The notes beneath the pieces are model-generated. The model saw only the letters and a list, made by a program, of their open reading frames with translations, searched no databases and was not told the DNA's origin. This document shows, one piece after another, positions 42,582 through 51,643 of a stretch of DNA of 64,000 nucleotides (positions within the stretch are counted from its first letter, which is position 1; each line of letters opens with the position of its first letter). Made by a program: the position numbers and the translations under genes. The DNA lies in assembly GCF_002368415.1 (NCBI RefSeq), contig NZ_AP018291.1, positions 248,001 through 312,000 of the forward strand. The letters run 5' to 3'. Origin of the DNA: Calothrix sp. NIES-4105. GTDB lineage: Bacteria > Cyanobacteriota > Cyanobacteriia > Cyanobacteriales > Nostocaceae.

Positions 42582-44345
42582 TTAAAAGAAACCTTCATAA
42601 GCATCTACTGGGAGTGGGGCATTACCAGCTTGTACGGGTTGTTGCGGTATTGGGAAAAGCCTATCAACTTCGGCAACGCGCGCATCTAAATCTTCTCTGG
42701 TAGGGCGTTTTTGTGTGGAAATACGCGCCAATTCTTTAGTTAATTTATCCCACTCCATATCATTTGCATCCTTCATTTCGATGATGGCTTTTGGCACCTT
42801 AATTATTTTTTGAATAGGTATTGAGCCTTCTTTTTTATTGGCATATGCAGGATTAAATAATATACATTTACCAGGTGGGAGCTTGAGGAATTGAGCGGGT
42901 TCAAACATTTTACGAGTTTTTTCTTGAGGCGTAGTAGATGTGCTAGTTTTACCACTACTGTTGCTTTTTGATTTTTGGATATGCTTAATTTCCTCATCAC
43001 CTAGGTACGCACTGAATAATCGTGCTGATTCTTCCTCACCAGGATTGAATACAAATTTTGTACCACAGGCGCCAAGTATTGCCTTTGAGATTTCTTTACC
43101 ATATATCTTCTCCAACTGACCCATATTTTGCCACCCCAATAACCCACAAAACCCCTCACTTCGTGATTCATTAAGCCACTTAAATAAATCAGGCAAAAAA
43201 ATTGATGGTAATTCGTCCAATGATACGACGAGTGGACCTTCATTTTTACGTTTTTTGGCAATACTACGTGCGACGGTCATGTGAAGGATGGAACATAAAA
43301 GGGGTGATACGGCATCACGACGTTCACGGTCTAACCCAAATACGATTAATTGCTTGCGCCCAACACTGAGGGGTAGTGTAGTTTTACCAACAAAGCACCC
43401 TAATGTATTCTTAGCCATAAAGCGCGTAAACATGAGTGATGCAGTACCAGCAATACCTGACACTGTTTTTTCACTACCAGCTGAACTGAATAATTGACCA
43501 AAAGCTATCTTTACCCAAGGATTGAGTGGCGCCGCCATTAGTCGCTCCACCATTTTTTCACTACTAAGCAGTGCAGCAGCGGTCATAATATCAGCGAACT
43601 CATCAAATTCTTTGGTAAGCATTAATATAGCTTGTGTTAGCTGGTCACCCGCAGGACCGAAGAATGCATCTTCATTACCACCACCGAGCATACGAAAATT
43701 TTTATTGATTACAGTAGCTAACTGACGGGCTGTTTCAGCGTCTCCACTATCACGCAAAAAGTCGATAGGATTACATACTTCTGATTCAGGAAACCCTGGT
43801 GCAAAAATGTGTACGCTATACCCCATTCTCTTTGCGTATGCTGCAATACGCGATTGTGAAGGATATTTAAAGTCGTATAAAACAACACCATGACCTTGTT
43901 CAATTGCGGAGTAGAGCATAGGGTCGATGGCACTGAAAGATTTACCGCTACCAGGGGCGCCGATAACTGCTGTGCCTCGTTGCACATCTGGGATATATAA
44001 AGGTGTACCTCCACTGCCTTTGGGTAATTTTTGATTTTTGTATTTATGCTTGCCGATATATAGTGCAGCGCTATCACATTTAGGGTCATCGATTTGTTTA
44101 ATCCCCTTTTTTTTGGCAGCAGCTATTTCTTTATTGCCGCCCCAATATCCAGAAGCAATTTTATTTTTATTATTACCACCACTGAGTTTGCTTAAAATAA
44201 CCAATGCTGCTATACCTACAGCCATTGCACCATATTGAGGTGTCATGAATGGTTCAGTATATTTACTAAAATCAAAGTTTTGTGCTGGTTTTGTGGCAGT
44301 AACTTTAGTAGTTTGTGCAAATAGTGTGTTGTATTGTTGATTCAT
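42582..44345 (-). CDS. virD4: Type IV coupling protein (VirD4/TraG-like)
   Basis: 587 residues. A membrane helix near 35-55 (QYGAMAVGIAALVILSKLSG) anchors it. Walker A GAPGSGKS is at 129-136 and Walker B VVSLDELPS is further on, followed by SRSEGFCGLLGWQNMGQL and FNPGEEESARLFSAYLGDEEI, typical of TraG/VirD4 ATPases. These proteins pass the relaxase-DNA complex to the secretion channel at the inner membrane. Only one N-terminal helix is evident, while many relatives have two. It precedes the T4SS structural genes in the same orientation. Confidence 0.9.
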   Translation of the reverse strand: MNQQYNTLFAQTTKVTATKPAQNFDFSKYTEPFMTPQYGAMAVGIAALVILSKLSGGNNKNKIASGYWGGNKEIAAAKKKGIKQIDDPKCDSAALYIGKHKYKNQKLPKGSGGTPLYIPDVQRGTAVIGAPGSGKSFSAIDPMLYSAIEQGHGVVLYDFKYPSQSRIAAYAKRMGYSVHIFAPGFPESEVCNPIDFLRDSGDAETARQLATVINKNFRMLGGGNEDAFFGPAGDQLTQAILMLTKEFDEFADIMTAAALLSSEKMVERLMAAPLNPWVKIAFGQLFSSAGSEKTVSGIAGTASLMFTRFMAKNTLGCFVGKTTLPLSVGRKQLIVFGLDRERRDAVSPLLCSILHMTVARSIAKKRKNEGPLVVSLDELPSIFLPDLFKWLNESRSEGFCGLLGWQNMGQLEKIYGKEISKAILGACGTKFVFNPGEEESARLFSAYLGDEEIKHIQKSKSNSSGKTSTSTTPQEKTRKMFEPAQFLKLPPGKCILFNPAYANKKEGSIPIQKIIKVPKAIIEMKDANDMEWDKLTKELARISTQKRPTREDLDARVAEVDRLFPIPQQPVQAGNAPLPVDAYEGFF

Positions 44346-44446
44346 AATTTTAAGACATGAAGAAATAGAAGAAGCCGTGGTTTGACTTCTCCTGTGTGGG
44401 TGATTTGAGGGAGGGGAAACTTTGTTTTAGAGACAGTATCTATGTT

Positions 44447-45979
44447 TTATGGCTGACCCTGTATTGGTTTTGTTGGTACAGTTAGTGGTGTACCTAAAAT
44501 GATTGGGTCTTTTTCTCTGTATTCAAAAAAGGGCACCGGACCAATAAAGTATGGCGAACAACCTAAGTCTATAAAACCGCCACGTTTACAAATACGGAAG
44601 TACATATTACTTGTGATTGAGCCGTTTGCTTCATTTGGCTCCCATAACACCTGTTTGAAAGCTTTACCGAATGGGTGGCGACCTGTTGGTTCTTTACCAC
44701 CATTAAGCGATCCTAATATACCGAATCCACCTTTTACTTGCTGGTACTTTCCGCTCATCCATGCGGCGCCAGTAAGATTATCACTGCCGGCTACTTCGAT
44801 ATGAGCGCATTGTTTGTTGTAGCAGGGAACGTTAAAACCTTCTTGATAACTGCCGGATATTGATTTCCAACGCCCGTTTTCAACTTCTCTAAGCACAATA
44901 TCAACCTTGCCAATTAAAGTCGTATCTGGCACAGGTATTCCAGAGAATTGATTAAATGGAACTGATGATAATCCTGGCACTTTAGCAATGGTAGTATTTT
45001 GCCAATTTGCAAATTGATTAAGCTGTGCTGTGTCAATACCAGGTATTGAAGTAATTTTGTATTGTTTTAAGTCAATGTACTCACCTAATTCAATATCTTT
45101 AAGTTGAGGATTATTTTGTATTAATTCTCCAATTGTGCTGCCGTTGTTTGGAATTGATAGCTTACTCAAAAAATCAGCAATAGGTGGTACTGCGTCAACA
45201 GTCAAATTTGATAAACCTGGAATTGCTGCGACTAATTCGGGTAGCGTTTGCCAATCGAGCAATTGTAAATCACTAAGGTTGTAATCATCAAGATTAATGC
45301 CAGTTATTTTACTAATACTATTTAGATTAAGACTTTCTATTTTGAAATCAGTATCTTGGAAGTCACCTAATTCCATTACATCTCCAAGCGATTGCCCACT
45401 AGACCATACTCGTTTTTTCTTCATGCCGGGATTAGAATCTTTGACATTAGGAAATTCAACACTTCCACCCTCTGAGAATTTCATGTTATCAAAAGTCATG
45501 CGACTCCAGTCAGGTGTGGGGGCTTGGACTGTGTTTGCTGCGACTGATGGAGTTTGATTAATGTTTTGAGCATTAGCTTTTTGAATAAGCAAATTACTAA
45601 TATTATATCCGGTGCCATAACGAATCATCCCGTGTATCGCAATGCTAATTAATAAGCCAGTAAAAATTAAATAACGGTATACATTCATTTTTTGTTGCCT
45701 CCAGATATCTCCTTTGTTTGGAGTGTTAGGTGTAGGTTGTGTTGCATAACTGGTGTTAACAAATGGGACTATTGCTACTATATTGTCATTAACTTTTACT
45801 ACATTGATATCACCTTCATTGTTTGTATTTAGTGCATTATTGGCTATATGAATAACATTAAATTTTTCGTTTACTTTTAGTTTATCCTCTGGCGTGGGTT
45901 GAATTTCAGGGAAAACTTTTAACTTTGTTTTATTAATTGGTTCATCAAAACTCAAGTTAGTATCTACTTTTTGATTCAT
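44447..45979 (-). CDS. Type IV secretion-associated membrane protein
   Basis: 510 residues, no named family. One membrane helix near 100-120 (YRYLIFTGLLISIAIHGMI) with a cytoplasmic N-terminus. The periplasmic part contains a run of short Leu/Ile-rich units (LDDYNLSDLQLLDWQTLPEL, IDLKQYKITSIPGID). It ends with a Cys-bearing domain (CYNKQCAHIEVAGS, ICKRGGFIDLGCSPYF) that may form disulphides. The start is 2 bp from the next T4SS gene stop. Probably a channel or adhesin component specific to this transfer system. Confidence 0.55.
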   Translation of the reverse strand: MNQKVDTNLSFDEPINKTKLKVFPEIQPTPEDKLKVNEKFNVIHIANNALNTNNEGDINVVKVNDNIVAIVPFVNTSYATQPTPNTPNKGDIWRQQKMNVYRYLIFTGLLISIAIHGMIRYGTGYNISNLLIQKANAQNINQTPSVAANTVQAPTPDWSRMTFDNMKFSEGGSVEFPNVKDSNPGMKKKRVWSSGQSLGDVMELGDFQDTDFKIESLNLNSISKITGINLDDYNLSDLQLLDWQTLPELVAAIPGLSNLTVDAVPPIADFLSKLSIPNNGSTIGELIQNNPQLKDIELGEYIDLKQYKITSIPGIDTAQLNQFANWQNTTIAKVPGLSSVPFNQFSGIPVPDTTLIGKVDIVLREVENGRWKSISGSYQEGFNVPCYNKQCAHIEVAGSDNLTGAAWMSGKYQQVKGGFGILGSLNGGKEPTGRHPFGKAFKQVLWEPNEANGSITSNMYFRICKRGGFIDLGCSPYFIGPVPFFEYREKDPIILGTPLTVPTKPIQGQP

Positions 45980-45981
45980 AT

Positions 45982-46818
45982 TTACCTCGATTTCAGTTTT
46001 TCAAAAACAACATTTTCTGCTTCAGTTGTAGAATTTGGGTTGTTAGGACTTTGGTTATTATTTGGGTTAGGGATATTCCTTGGCGGCATTTCTAGATAGC
46101 TTTTGCCACCTATTCTCATAAGTTTTTCTATTACTTGCATTGAGACACCAGCACTTGAAGCTGCTAGTCTTAAATCTGTGCCTTTTGAGCGTTCTGTCAC
46201 TACTCGGTTTAACTTTTGCCACAATTGTCCATTAGCTGCTAGCCACTGATTATCTTGTGCGATTTTCATTCCTTGGGCAATAAATCTACTATCACTTAAA
46301 GCTGTGTAATCAGGAGTTCTTTGTGTAGGCTGATTTGATGCGATGGAAGAGGGAATAATTTCAATTTGACTGTATTCTGGTCTACCAGTTCCCGGTACAA
46401 TACTAAAGTGGTAAACTTTTTTACCACTGCTTGAGACAGTGATTACGGTAAGATGTGAGCCGTAGTAGGATGCTTTAGGTAAGCCAGGTATATTCACTTT
46501 ATTGATTCTGCGTATATGGATTAAGCCGGCGCCGACGTTTTCAGTAGAGCAATTGGGCATACCTTCGAGGCAACCATCGACATCAACGATAAATTGAGAT
46601 GGGTCGTCAAACCATATTTTTTGAATCACTTCACCACTGCTGTAAAAAGATATTGATACACCGTGTCCTGCCCAGACTTCGATAGTTTTTCCTGTAGCAT
46701 TTTCTCCCGTTACTTGTGAAGATTTTACTGTACGAACAATGCTTGCATTAGAGACTGATGGTAAGGATAAAAGCGAAAAAAATGATAATAGTAAAGTTAT
46801 GAATAATTTATTTTTCAT
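45982..46818 (-). CDS. Secreted TraK/VirB9-like type IV secretion protein
   Basis: 278 residues. Signal peptide (MKNKLFITLLLSFFSLLSLP, cleavage near SNA). The mature part begins with beta-strands in the style of VirB9/TraK (GHGVSISFYSSGEVIQKIWF), and a helical region follows. It ends Asn/Pro-rich (NPNNNQSPNNPN). Position directly after the VirB10-like gene supports a VirB9/TraK role in the outer-membrane core complex; sequence evidence alone is moderate. Confidence 0.55.
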   Translation of the reverse strand: MKNKLFITLLLSFFSLLSLPSVSNASIVRTVKSSQVTGENATGKTIEVWAGHGVSISFYSSGEVIQKIWFDDPSQFIVDVDGCLEGMPNCSTENVGAGLIHIRRINKVNIPGLPKASYYGSHLTVITVSSSGKKVYHFSIVPGTGRPEYSQIEIIPSSIASNQPTQRTPDYTALSDSRFIAQGMKIAQDNQWLAANGQLWQKLNRVVTERSKGTDLRLAASSAGVSMQVIEKLMRIGGKSYLEMPPRNIPNPNNNQSPNNPNSTTEAENVVFEKLKSR

Positions 46819-46828
46819 TTCACTTGCA

Positions 46829-48631
46829 CTATAACTGAACTGAGCGATTTATACGTAAGGTAATTTGTGAGTTATTGGGGATATACCAAACGTTTGGTCT
46901 ATTAAGAATTTCTGTTGTTGCGGTTCGAGTACGTGCGCCAACAGTTGAAGATAATGAACCAAAGGCGCCTTCAAGAAATGCACCTGTAATGTTGCGGTTA
47001 CCCCCACTTTTGCGTGTGCGTTGTCCACCGAGTGGGAGGTCGTCGATAGTTTCGTCTTGTCTGTTGATAACTTCGCCAATTTTTGCAAGTCCAGCGATAG
47101 AACCAAGAGTGACATCGTAACCAGCGATTTCTCCACCTTTACCTTTATATGGACGAGCGATTAATGGGTTTCCGCCTTTTGCCAAAACTGTGATAGTTCC
47201 TGCTGTTATGGGATATTCTGTACCGTCTTTAAGAATAGCGGCGACTTCCGCGTCCATACCAAATCCACCATCAATACCATTTACGGTAATTGACATTTGA
47301 GTGCCAGCAGGTATTGCAATGGCACCAGTGTTGCTTTTGATTGGTTCATTGAGTTGAGCGACGAAACGTAGGTTTTTATTAGGTTTATCGCCAGCTAGCA
47401 GCAAGGGTGTAACAAGTGTAGCCTTTGTTGTTGAACCAACTACTAAGTATTGTGGCGCTCGTTCATCAAGTATTTGTGATTCTTCTGGTTCATAATTAAC
47501 TTGTTGTACTAGATTTTTTTGTCTAACTTGAGGACTAAATTCAACAGTTCTGTTAATTGTTGTTGGTTCCCATTTTGGCGTCAATTTTTGGATACTATTA
47601 TTTTCGATTAAACCTTGGTTTTGATTAACATTTGAGGATATATTAGAATTGCTACTTCCTGGCCTGCGTGTTGATGTTGATGTTAACGTATCGTTAGGAA
47701 TAGTGGAAGTATTAGTAGAATTAGTTGTATTACTAGCGAGTATTGTGGTGGGTGTGGGAGAGGAAGTTTTAAGAGCATAGTTTATTCTGCCCATGCTGCT
47801 CAAATTGCGTAAGCGTTCAATATCGGCTAATGGGTCTGATTGTCTGCTGATATTGTTATCATTTCTGGCAATTGTTCTTTGATTATTGCCACCACTATTG
47901 TTTCTTGATGATGGGATGAATAGTCTAGGAATTGTTGGAGTAGTAGGACGTGATGCTATTGTTTGAGGTGCGCGCGCTTGAAATGTATTTCTATTTCCTG
48001 CTGGTGCTAGAGTCGTTGAAATATTATTATCGCGGATATTTCTTCGAGCAGGGCGCCGATAAAACGAATCGTCTGGGGGTACGGTTGACGTTTTCCTAGG
48101 GGTTGGTGTGGGTGTCACCTGATTTGTTGATGTAGTATTTGTTTTCTGGTTTGTAGTAGTTGAATTAGCATTGACTGTTGTAGTTTTATTTTTTTCTTCA
48201 GCTAGTTTATTTTTTTCTGTCGAAGTATCTTCTTTTCCGTTAAGATTTTTTAAGTCACTTTCTTGTTTCTGGAGAGCAAGTTTTGCGTAAGCTTCACCAT
48301 CTTGTTCTGCAACAAATGGCGTTAGTGTTGGTGTTGGTGTCAGTTCTGGAGTTTTTTTAGAAACATTGCTACCACCCATTAAACTATTTAAAGATAAATA
48401 AATAGCTCCGAATCCTAGTAAGAAAAAACCAGCAACGAAAGCACCTTTTACATAAGGAGATGTGACAAAATCATGTCTTGTAGTTATTTTTGCGGGGTCT
48501 ATTTTGTCACTTTCATTTTCTTCTAAATCAACTGATAAATCAGTTTCGGTTTGAACTAGCTTATCATCATCAATCGGTAATAACTCATTTACACTTGAGT
48601 TATTTGAATTATCATCCTTAAAATCTAACAT
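46829..48631 (-). CDS. virB10: VirB10/TraB-like type IV secretion core protein
   Basis: 600 residues. A cytoplasmic acidic N-terminus, one membrane helix near 70-90 (GAFVAGFFLLGFGAIYLSL), a long Thr/Asn/Pro-rich periplasmic linker (120-370), and a C-terminal TrbI/VirB10 domain: GSTTKATLVTPLLLAGD, IPAGTQMSITVNGID, GGEIAGYDVTLGSIAGLAKIGEVI, and VWYIPNNSQITLRI at the end. VirB10 spans both membranes and links the energy centre to the outer channel. The linker is long and repetitive. Confidence 0.8.
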   Translation of the reverse strand: MLDFKDDNSNNSSVNELLPIDDDKLVQTETDLSVDLEENESDKIDPAKITTRHDFVTSPYVKGAFVAGFFLLGFGAIYLSLNSLMGGSNVSKKTPELTPTPTLTPFVAEQDGEAYAKLALQKQESDLKNLNGKEDTSTEKNKLAEEKNKTTTVNANSTTTNQKTNTTSTNQVTPTPTPRKTSTVPPDDSFYRRPARRNIRDNNISTTLAPAGNRNTFQARAPQTIASRPTTPTIPRLFIPSSRNNSGGNNQRTIARNDNNISRQSDPLADIERLRNLSSMGRINYALKTSSPTPTTILASNTTNSTNTSTIPNDTLTSTSTRRPGSSNSNISSNVNQNQGLIENNSIQKLTPKWEPTTINRTVEFSPQVRQKNLVQQVNYEPEESQILDERAPQYLVVGSTTKATLVTPLLLAGDKPNKNLRFVAQLNEPIKSNTGAIAIPAGTQMSITVNGIDGGFGMDAEVAAILKDGTEYPITAGTITVLAKGGNPLIARPYKGKGGEIAGYDVTLGSIAGLAKIGEVINRQDETIDDLPLGGQRTRKSGGNRNITGAFLEGAFGSLSSTVGARTRTATTEILNRPNVWYIPNNSQITLRINRSVQL

Positions 48632-48669
48632 ACCTTTATTTCATCAAATATAATTTTGTTCATTTCGTT

Positions 48670-49497
48670 TTAATTTTTCTTTCTACCTAAATCTAAATCA
48701 ACAATTTGTACAATTTCTAGTCCTTGAGCTTTAGCTCTATAAATGTCCTGAGTCATATCATTAACTTTAGGCAGGTTTTGTGGGATATCGATAGCGCGTA
48801 CTGTAACTGTTTTATTAAACTCCACTCCTCTGCTCTGACTGCGTTCAGCATCGAAAGTAACAAGATTAGCAACCATGTCAACTTCCCACTTACCATCTTC
48901 TAGTTTACGTGGCGCGGATATATGGTTGGTAATTAAGGTGACTGTACCTTTTCCATTGAGAATACCATCAGGTATAGTTTCTGCAAGTTTTTGGAGAAAG
49001 CTTGCTCGAAAATCTTTTTCTTCAGATAAAGCAAATGCCGCTTTCCATACACTTATAGGAATCAATTTTTTGCCAGCATTGTCAGACTTAATTGGAGTAC
49101 CTTTATCAATAGTTTCAATGATTCTGCCATTTTCTTCGGAGCGAATAAGTCCGTTCCAAGTAAATATTTTAATCATGCTATTTGCAACAAAGTTTTTGAT
49201 TACTTCATTGCTTCTTTCATTTGGATTAGCAAAAGAACCAACTGCTGTGCTGCCATCTTGAAGTTGTATAAGTGACATACCGTTTGTATGTCTTGCTATT
49301 GAGCTAGTGGCGCCGTAGTTTGCAAGCAGTATTAAAAAAGAGAGAGATGCAGCGGCAGCACTTACTAAAGAAGATATGGCTACGGGGACACTAGTTACCT
49401 GACCATAGCTTAATAAACGCATTGGTTGCGCTTTAGATTTTTTGGTCGTAGATTGTTTGTCTGGAGTATCTGACTTTTTCTTTACTAAACCTAGCAT
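48670..49497 (-). CDS. VirB8/TraE-like type IV secretion protein
   Basis: 275 residues. A short cytoplasmic N-terminus, one membrane helix (VPVAISSLVSAAAASLSFLILL, about 37-58), then a periplasmic domain with beta-strands (GKGTVTLITNHISAP, WEVDMVANLVTFDAERSQS). This topology and its position just before the VirB10-like gene fit VirB8/TraE, an inner-membrane assembly factor. Sequence similarity is weak by eye. Confidence 0.6.
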   Translation of the reverse strand: MLGLVKKKSDTPDKQSTTKKSKAQPMRLLSYGQVTSVPVAISSLVSAAAASLSFLILLANYGATSSIARHTNGMSLIQLQDGSTAVGSFANPNERSNEVIKNFVANSMIKIFTWNGLIRSEENGRIIETIDKGTPIKSDNAGKKLIPISVWKAAFALSEEKDFRASFLQKLAETIPDGILNGKGTVTLITNHISAPRKLEDGKWEVDMVANLVTFDAERSQSRGVEFNKTVTVRAIDIPQNLPKVNDMTQDIYRAKAQGLEIVQIVDLDLGRKKN

Positions 49498-49533
49498 TAC
49501 TTTTAATACCTTTTGATAATGTTATTTGTGCTA

Positions 49534-50700
49534 TTAAGCTTTTTTCGCAGCAGTTGAAGCAGTTTTTGATGCGGCTTTTGATGCAGCAGCTCTTGCCATT
49601 CCAGCTTTGACTTCAGATGCACCGCTAGTAGCGACTGCTGCCCCAGCTCTTGCCGCTAGTTCACCGCCCTTAGCTACGGCACCCATTGTCGCCATACCAC
49701 CACCTGCACCTAAAGCGGTTGCAAGAAGTGGTGAAAGTAACCCTACGAATAAGAGGAAAATCATGGGTTGATTTGCTTGGGCGTTTGATACTAATTGCCC
49801 ACAAAGCCCACATATAATGTTGAAACTAAGCTTTGCTACACCAACACCCATTATTGATGAAAGCCAAGCAAATATAGCTTTTTGGCCGTATGGAAGTAGC
49901 GAGGCTCCAACTGCCATTGGTCCAAGTAAAGCTGTTAGGAGTAATGCAAATTCAATACACCATTGATAAGCATTATTTAGCGCGAGCAGTAATACTGTCA
50001 CGAGACTAGTAACAACTTCACCAACACCACCCATCGCTGCATCCCAAACCGAACCGATACCGCTGCCAACTGCGCCAACTGGGTCGTTTATTACGCTCAT
50101 AATGCCGTTGGCGACATTATCAAGAACACTAAGTGCGTCTTGTCCTCCTTGTGATATTTGTTGATTTCTATAAAATTCAGCAGCTTTCGCTTGCAATTTT
50201 TGTTTTTGTTCTGTTAAACAATCCGCAGCATCTTTTGATGTACCTAGTGAGCGGCAACGTTCTAGTGCAGACCCTATTTCTTTTTTAAGGGTGGTTTCAC
50301 CAATAGCGCTATTATATGCAGTTTCAAGGCTGGCGCCTGCTGCCGTTTCTTGCAGTATGTCATTGTTAATTACATTAATATAGTTTCTTGCTGATAATGT
50401 GGCTGTTTTTATCAATGCACCATCATTTACCATTAATGAAATAACTATAATTGGCCATATCCAGCTTGATAACGCTTTCTGGTCTTCTTGATTCATCCAG
50501 TTTTTTGCTAACTCCACCATATAAAAAAGTAGTGTAGCTAAAGCAAATAACCTAGCAACTTTTATTAATGCTGAATACAAGTTTCCATTAAGTGTTTGTT
50601 GCCACAATTGGTCAAACCCTTGCGCTATTTGTTGTGAACCGTTAGCAGCATTTTGAAGAATATCTGTTGATGAAGCAGCAAGAAAAGTAATATCTAACAT
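49534..50700 (-). CDS. VirB6/TrbL-like polytopic membrane protein
   Basis: 388 residues with about six hydrophobic segments (YSALIKVARLFALATLLFYM, WIWPIIVISLMV, VTSLVTVLLLALNNAYQWCI, ALLLTALLGPMAVGASLL). It ends in an Ala-rich, basic tail (AGMARAAASKAASKTASTAAKKA), as in many TrbL/VirB6 proteins. These form the inner-membrane part of the channel. The family is assigned from topology and position. Confidence 0.65.
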   Translation of the reverse strand: MLDITFLAASSTDILQNAANGSQQIAQGFDQLWQQTLNGNLYSALIKVARLFALATLLFYMVELAKNWMNQEDQKALSSWIWPIIVISLMVNDGALIKTATLSARNYINVINNDILQETAAGASLETAYNSAIGETTLKKEIGSALERCRSLGTSKDAADCLTEQKQKLQAKAAEFYRNQQISQGGQDALSVLDNVANGIMSVINDPVGAVGSGIGSVWDAAMGGVGEVVTSLVTVLLLALNNAYQWCIEFALLLTALLGPMAVGASLLPYGQKAIFAWLSSIMGVGVAKLSFNIICGLCGQLVSNAQANQPMIFLLFVGLLSPLLATALGAGGGMATMGAVAKGGELAARAGAAVATSGASEVKAGMARAAASKAASKTASTAAKKA

Positions 50701-50784
50701 TGTTTATATTATTAATAAAGCTACCTTTACATCAAAAATATAAAGATAGAGATATATCGTTTTTCTTTTTGAAAATTTAGATTT

Positions 50785-51597
50785 TTAGGGAGGACAGCTT
50801 GTCATTGTCGTACCTCCTGATGTTCCTGGTACTGCTGTTATTGTACATCCAGCAGTAGTGGTAAGCGTTGTGTATCCCGCAATTTCCATATGTTGAGCAG
50901 TCAAGCCATCAATTTGCAAATTTTCGCGAAGACGTTTGCTATCTCCCTGTTTAGCTATTTGAGATAGCATTAAATTTGTTTGTTGTGCGTCCTGACGTGC
51001 CTGTAAACCGTCAGTACGAGATTGAGCAATTATCGAAACAACTTGAGCATTTTGAGCTGCTATTACCTTTAAGATGTCTTGTGAGGCATCCATCTGTTGC
51101 GCTCCGTCTGCAAGTGCTTGGGCATCACTTACAGTTTGTGCAGTAGCATTTATTTCATTTCTGGTTCGTTGTTGTCCTTCATTACCTAAGACGCTTTCAA
51201 CACTAGCACGAGTAATTCCTTGTTCTAATGCATTTTGCTCAAATACGGCGCCTTGAATAATGTTGTTATCTTTTTGAGAAACCCCATTTTCAGCGATTAT
51301 TCCTCTAATGTTTTCACCTGCCGCTATTGGGTTAGGGGCTTGCATTATCCCTAATGATTCATTTACGGCATTCTGAGCATCTTGTTTTAACCCAGCCCAT
51401 TTTTGGTTAATAGTATTACTTGCATTAGTTTGTATTTGTTGAAAGTAGCTATTAACGCCTCCTAAAATACCATTGAAAAAATCATTAATGTTGAGTGAAA
51501 AAGCATAACTGGGTGCGGCTATAAATAGCGAAGCTATTCCTATAGTCCCAATTACTATGTTTTTTTTAGTTTTGCTTTTTGTTTTTTTGTTATTCAT
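50785..51597 (-). CDS. Secreted VirB5/TrbJ-like protein
   Basis: 270 residues. Basic N-terminus and signal peptide (IVIGTIGIASLFIAAPSYA, cleavage near residue 32). The mature part is long-helical and Gln/Ala-rich (FFNGILGGVNSYFQQIQTNA; NATAQTVSDAQALADGAQQM), with a short Cys-containing C-terminus (TAGCTITAVPG, TSCPP) that may form a disulphide. The helical secreted nature and position between the VirB4-like and VirB6-like genes fit VirB5/TrbJ pilus-tip proteins. Confidence 0.6.
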   Translation of the reverse strand: MNNKKTKSKTKKNIVIGTIGIASLFIAAPSYAFSLNINDFFNGILGGVNSYFQQIQTNASNTINQKWAGLKQDAQNAVNESLGIMQAPNPIAAGENIRGIIAENGVSQKDNNIIQGAVFEQNALEQGITRASVESVLGNEGQQRTRNEINATAQTVSDAQALADGAQQMDASQDILKVIAAQNAQVVSIIAQSRTDGLQARQDAQQTNLMLSQIAKQGDSKRLRENLQIDGLTAQHMEIAGYTTLTTTAGCTITAVPGTSGGTTMTSCPP

Positions 51598-51643
51598 ACA
51601 ATTGTTTATGAGATATAGTAGGACAATTTAAACAAGTTTTGAG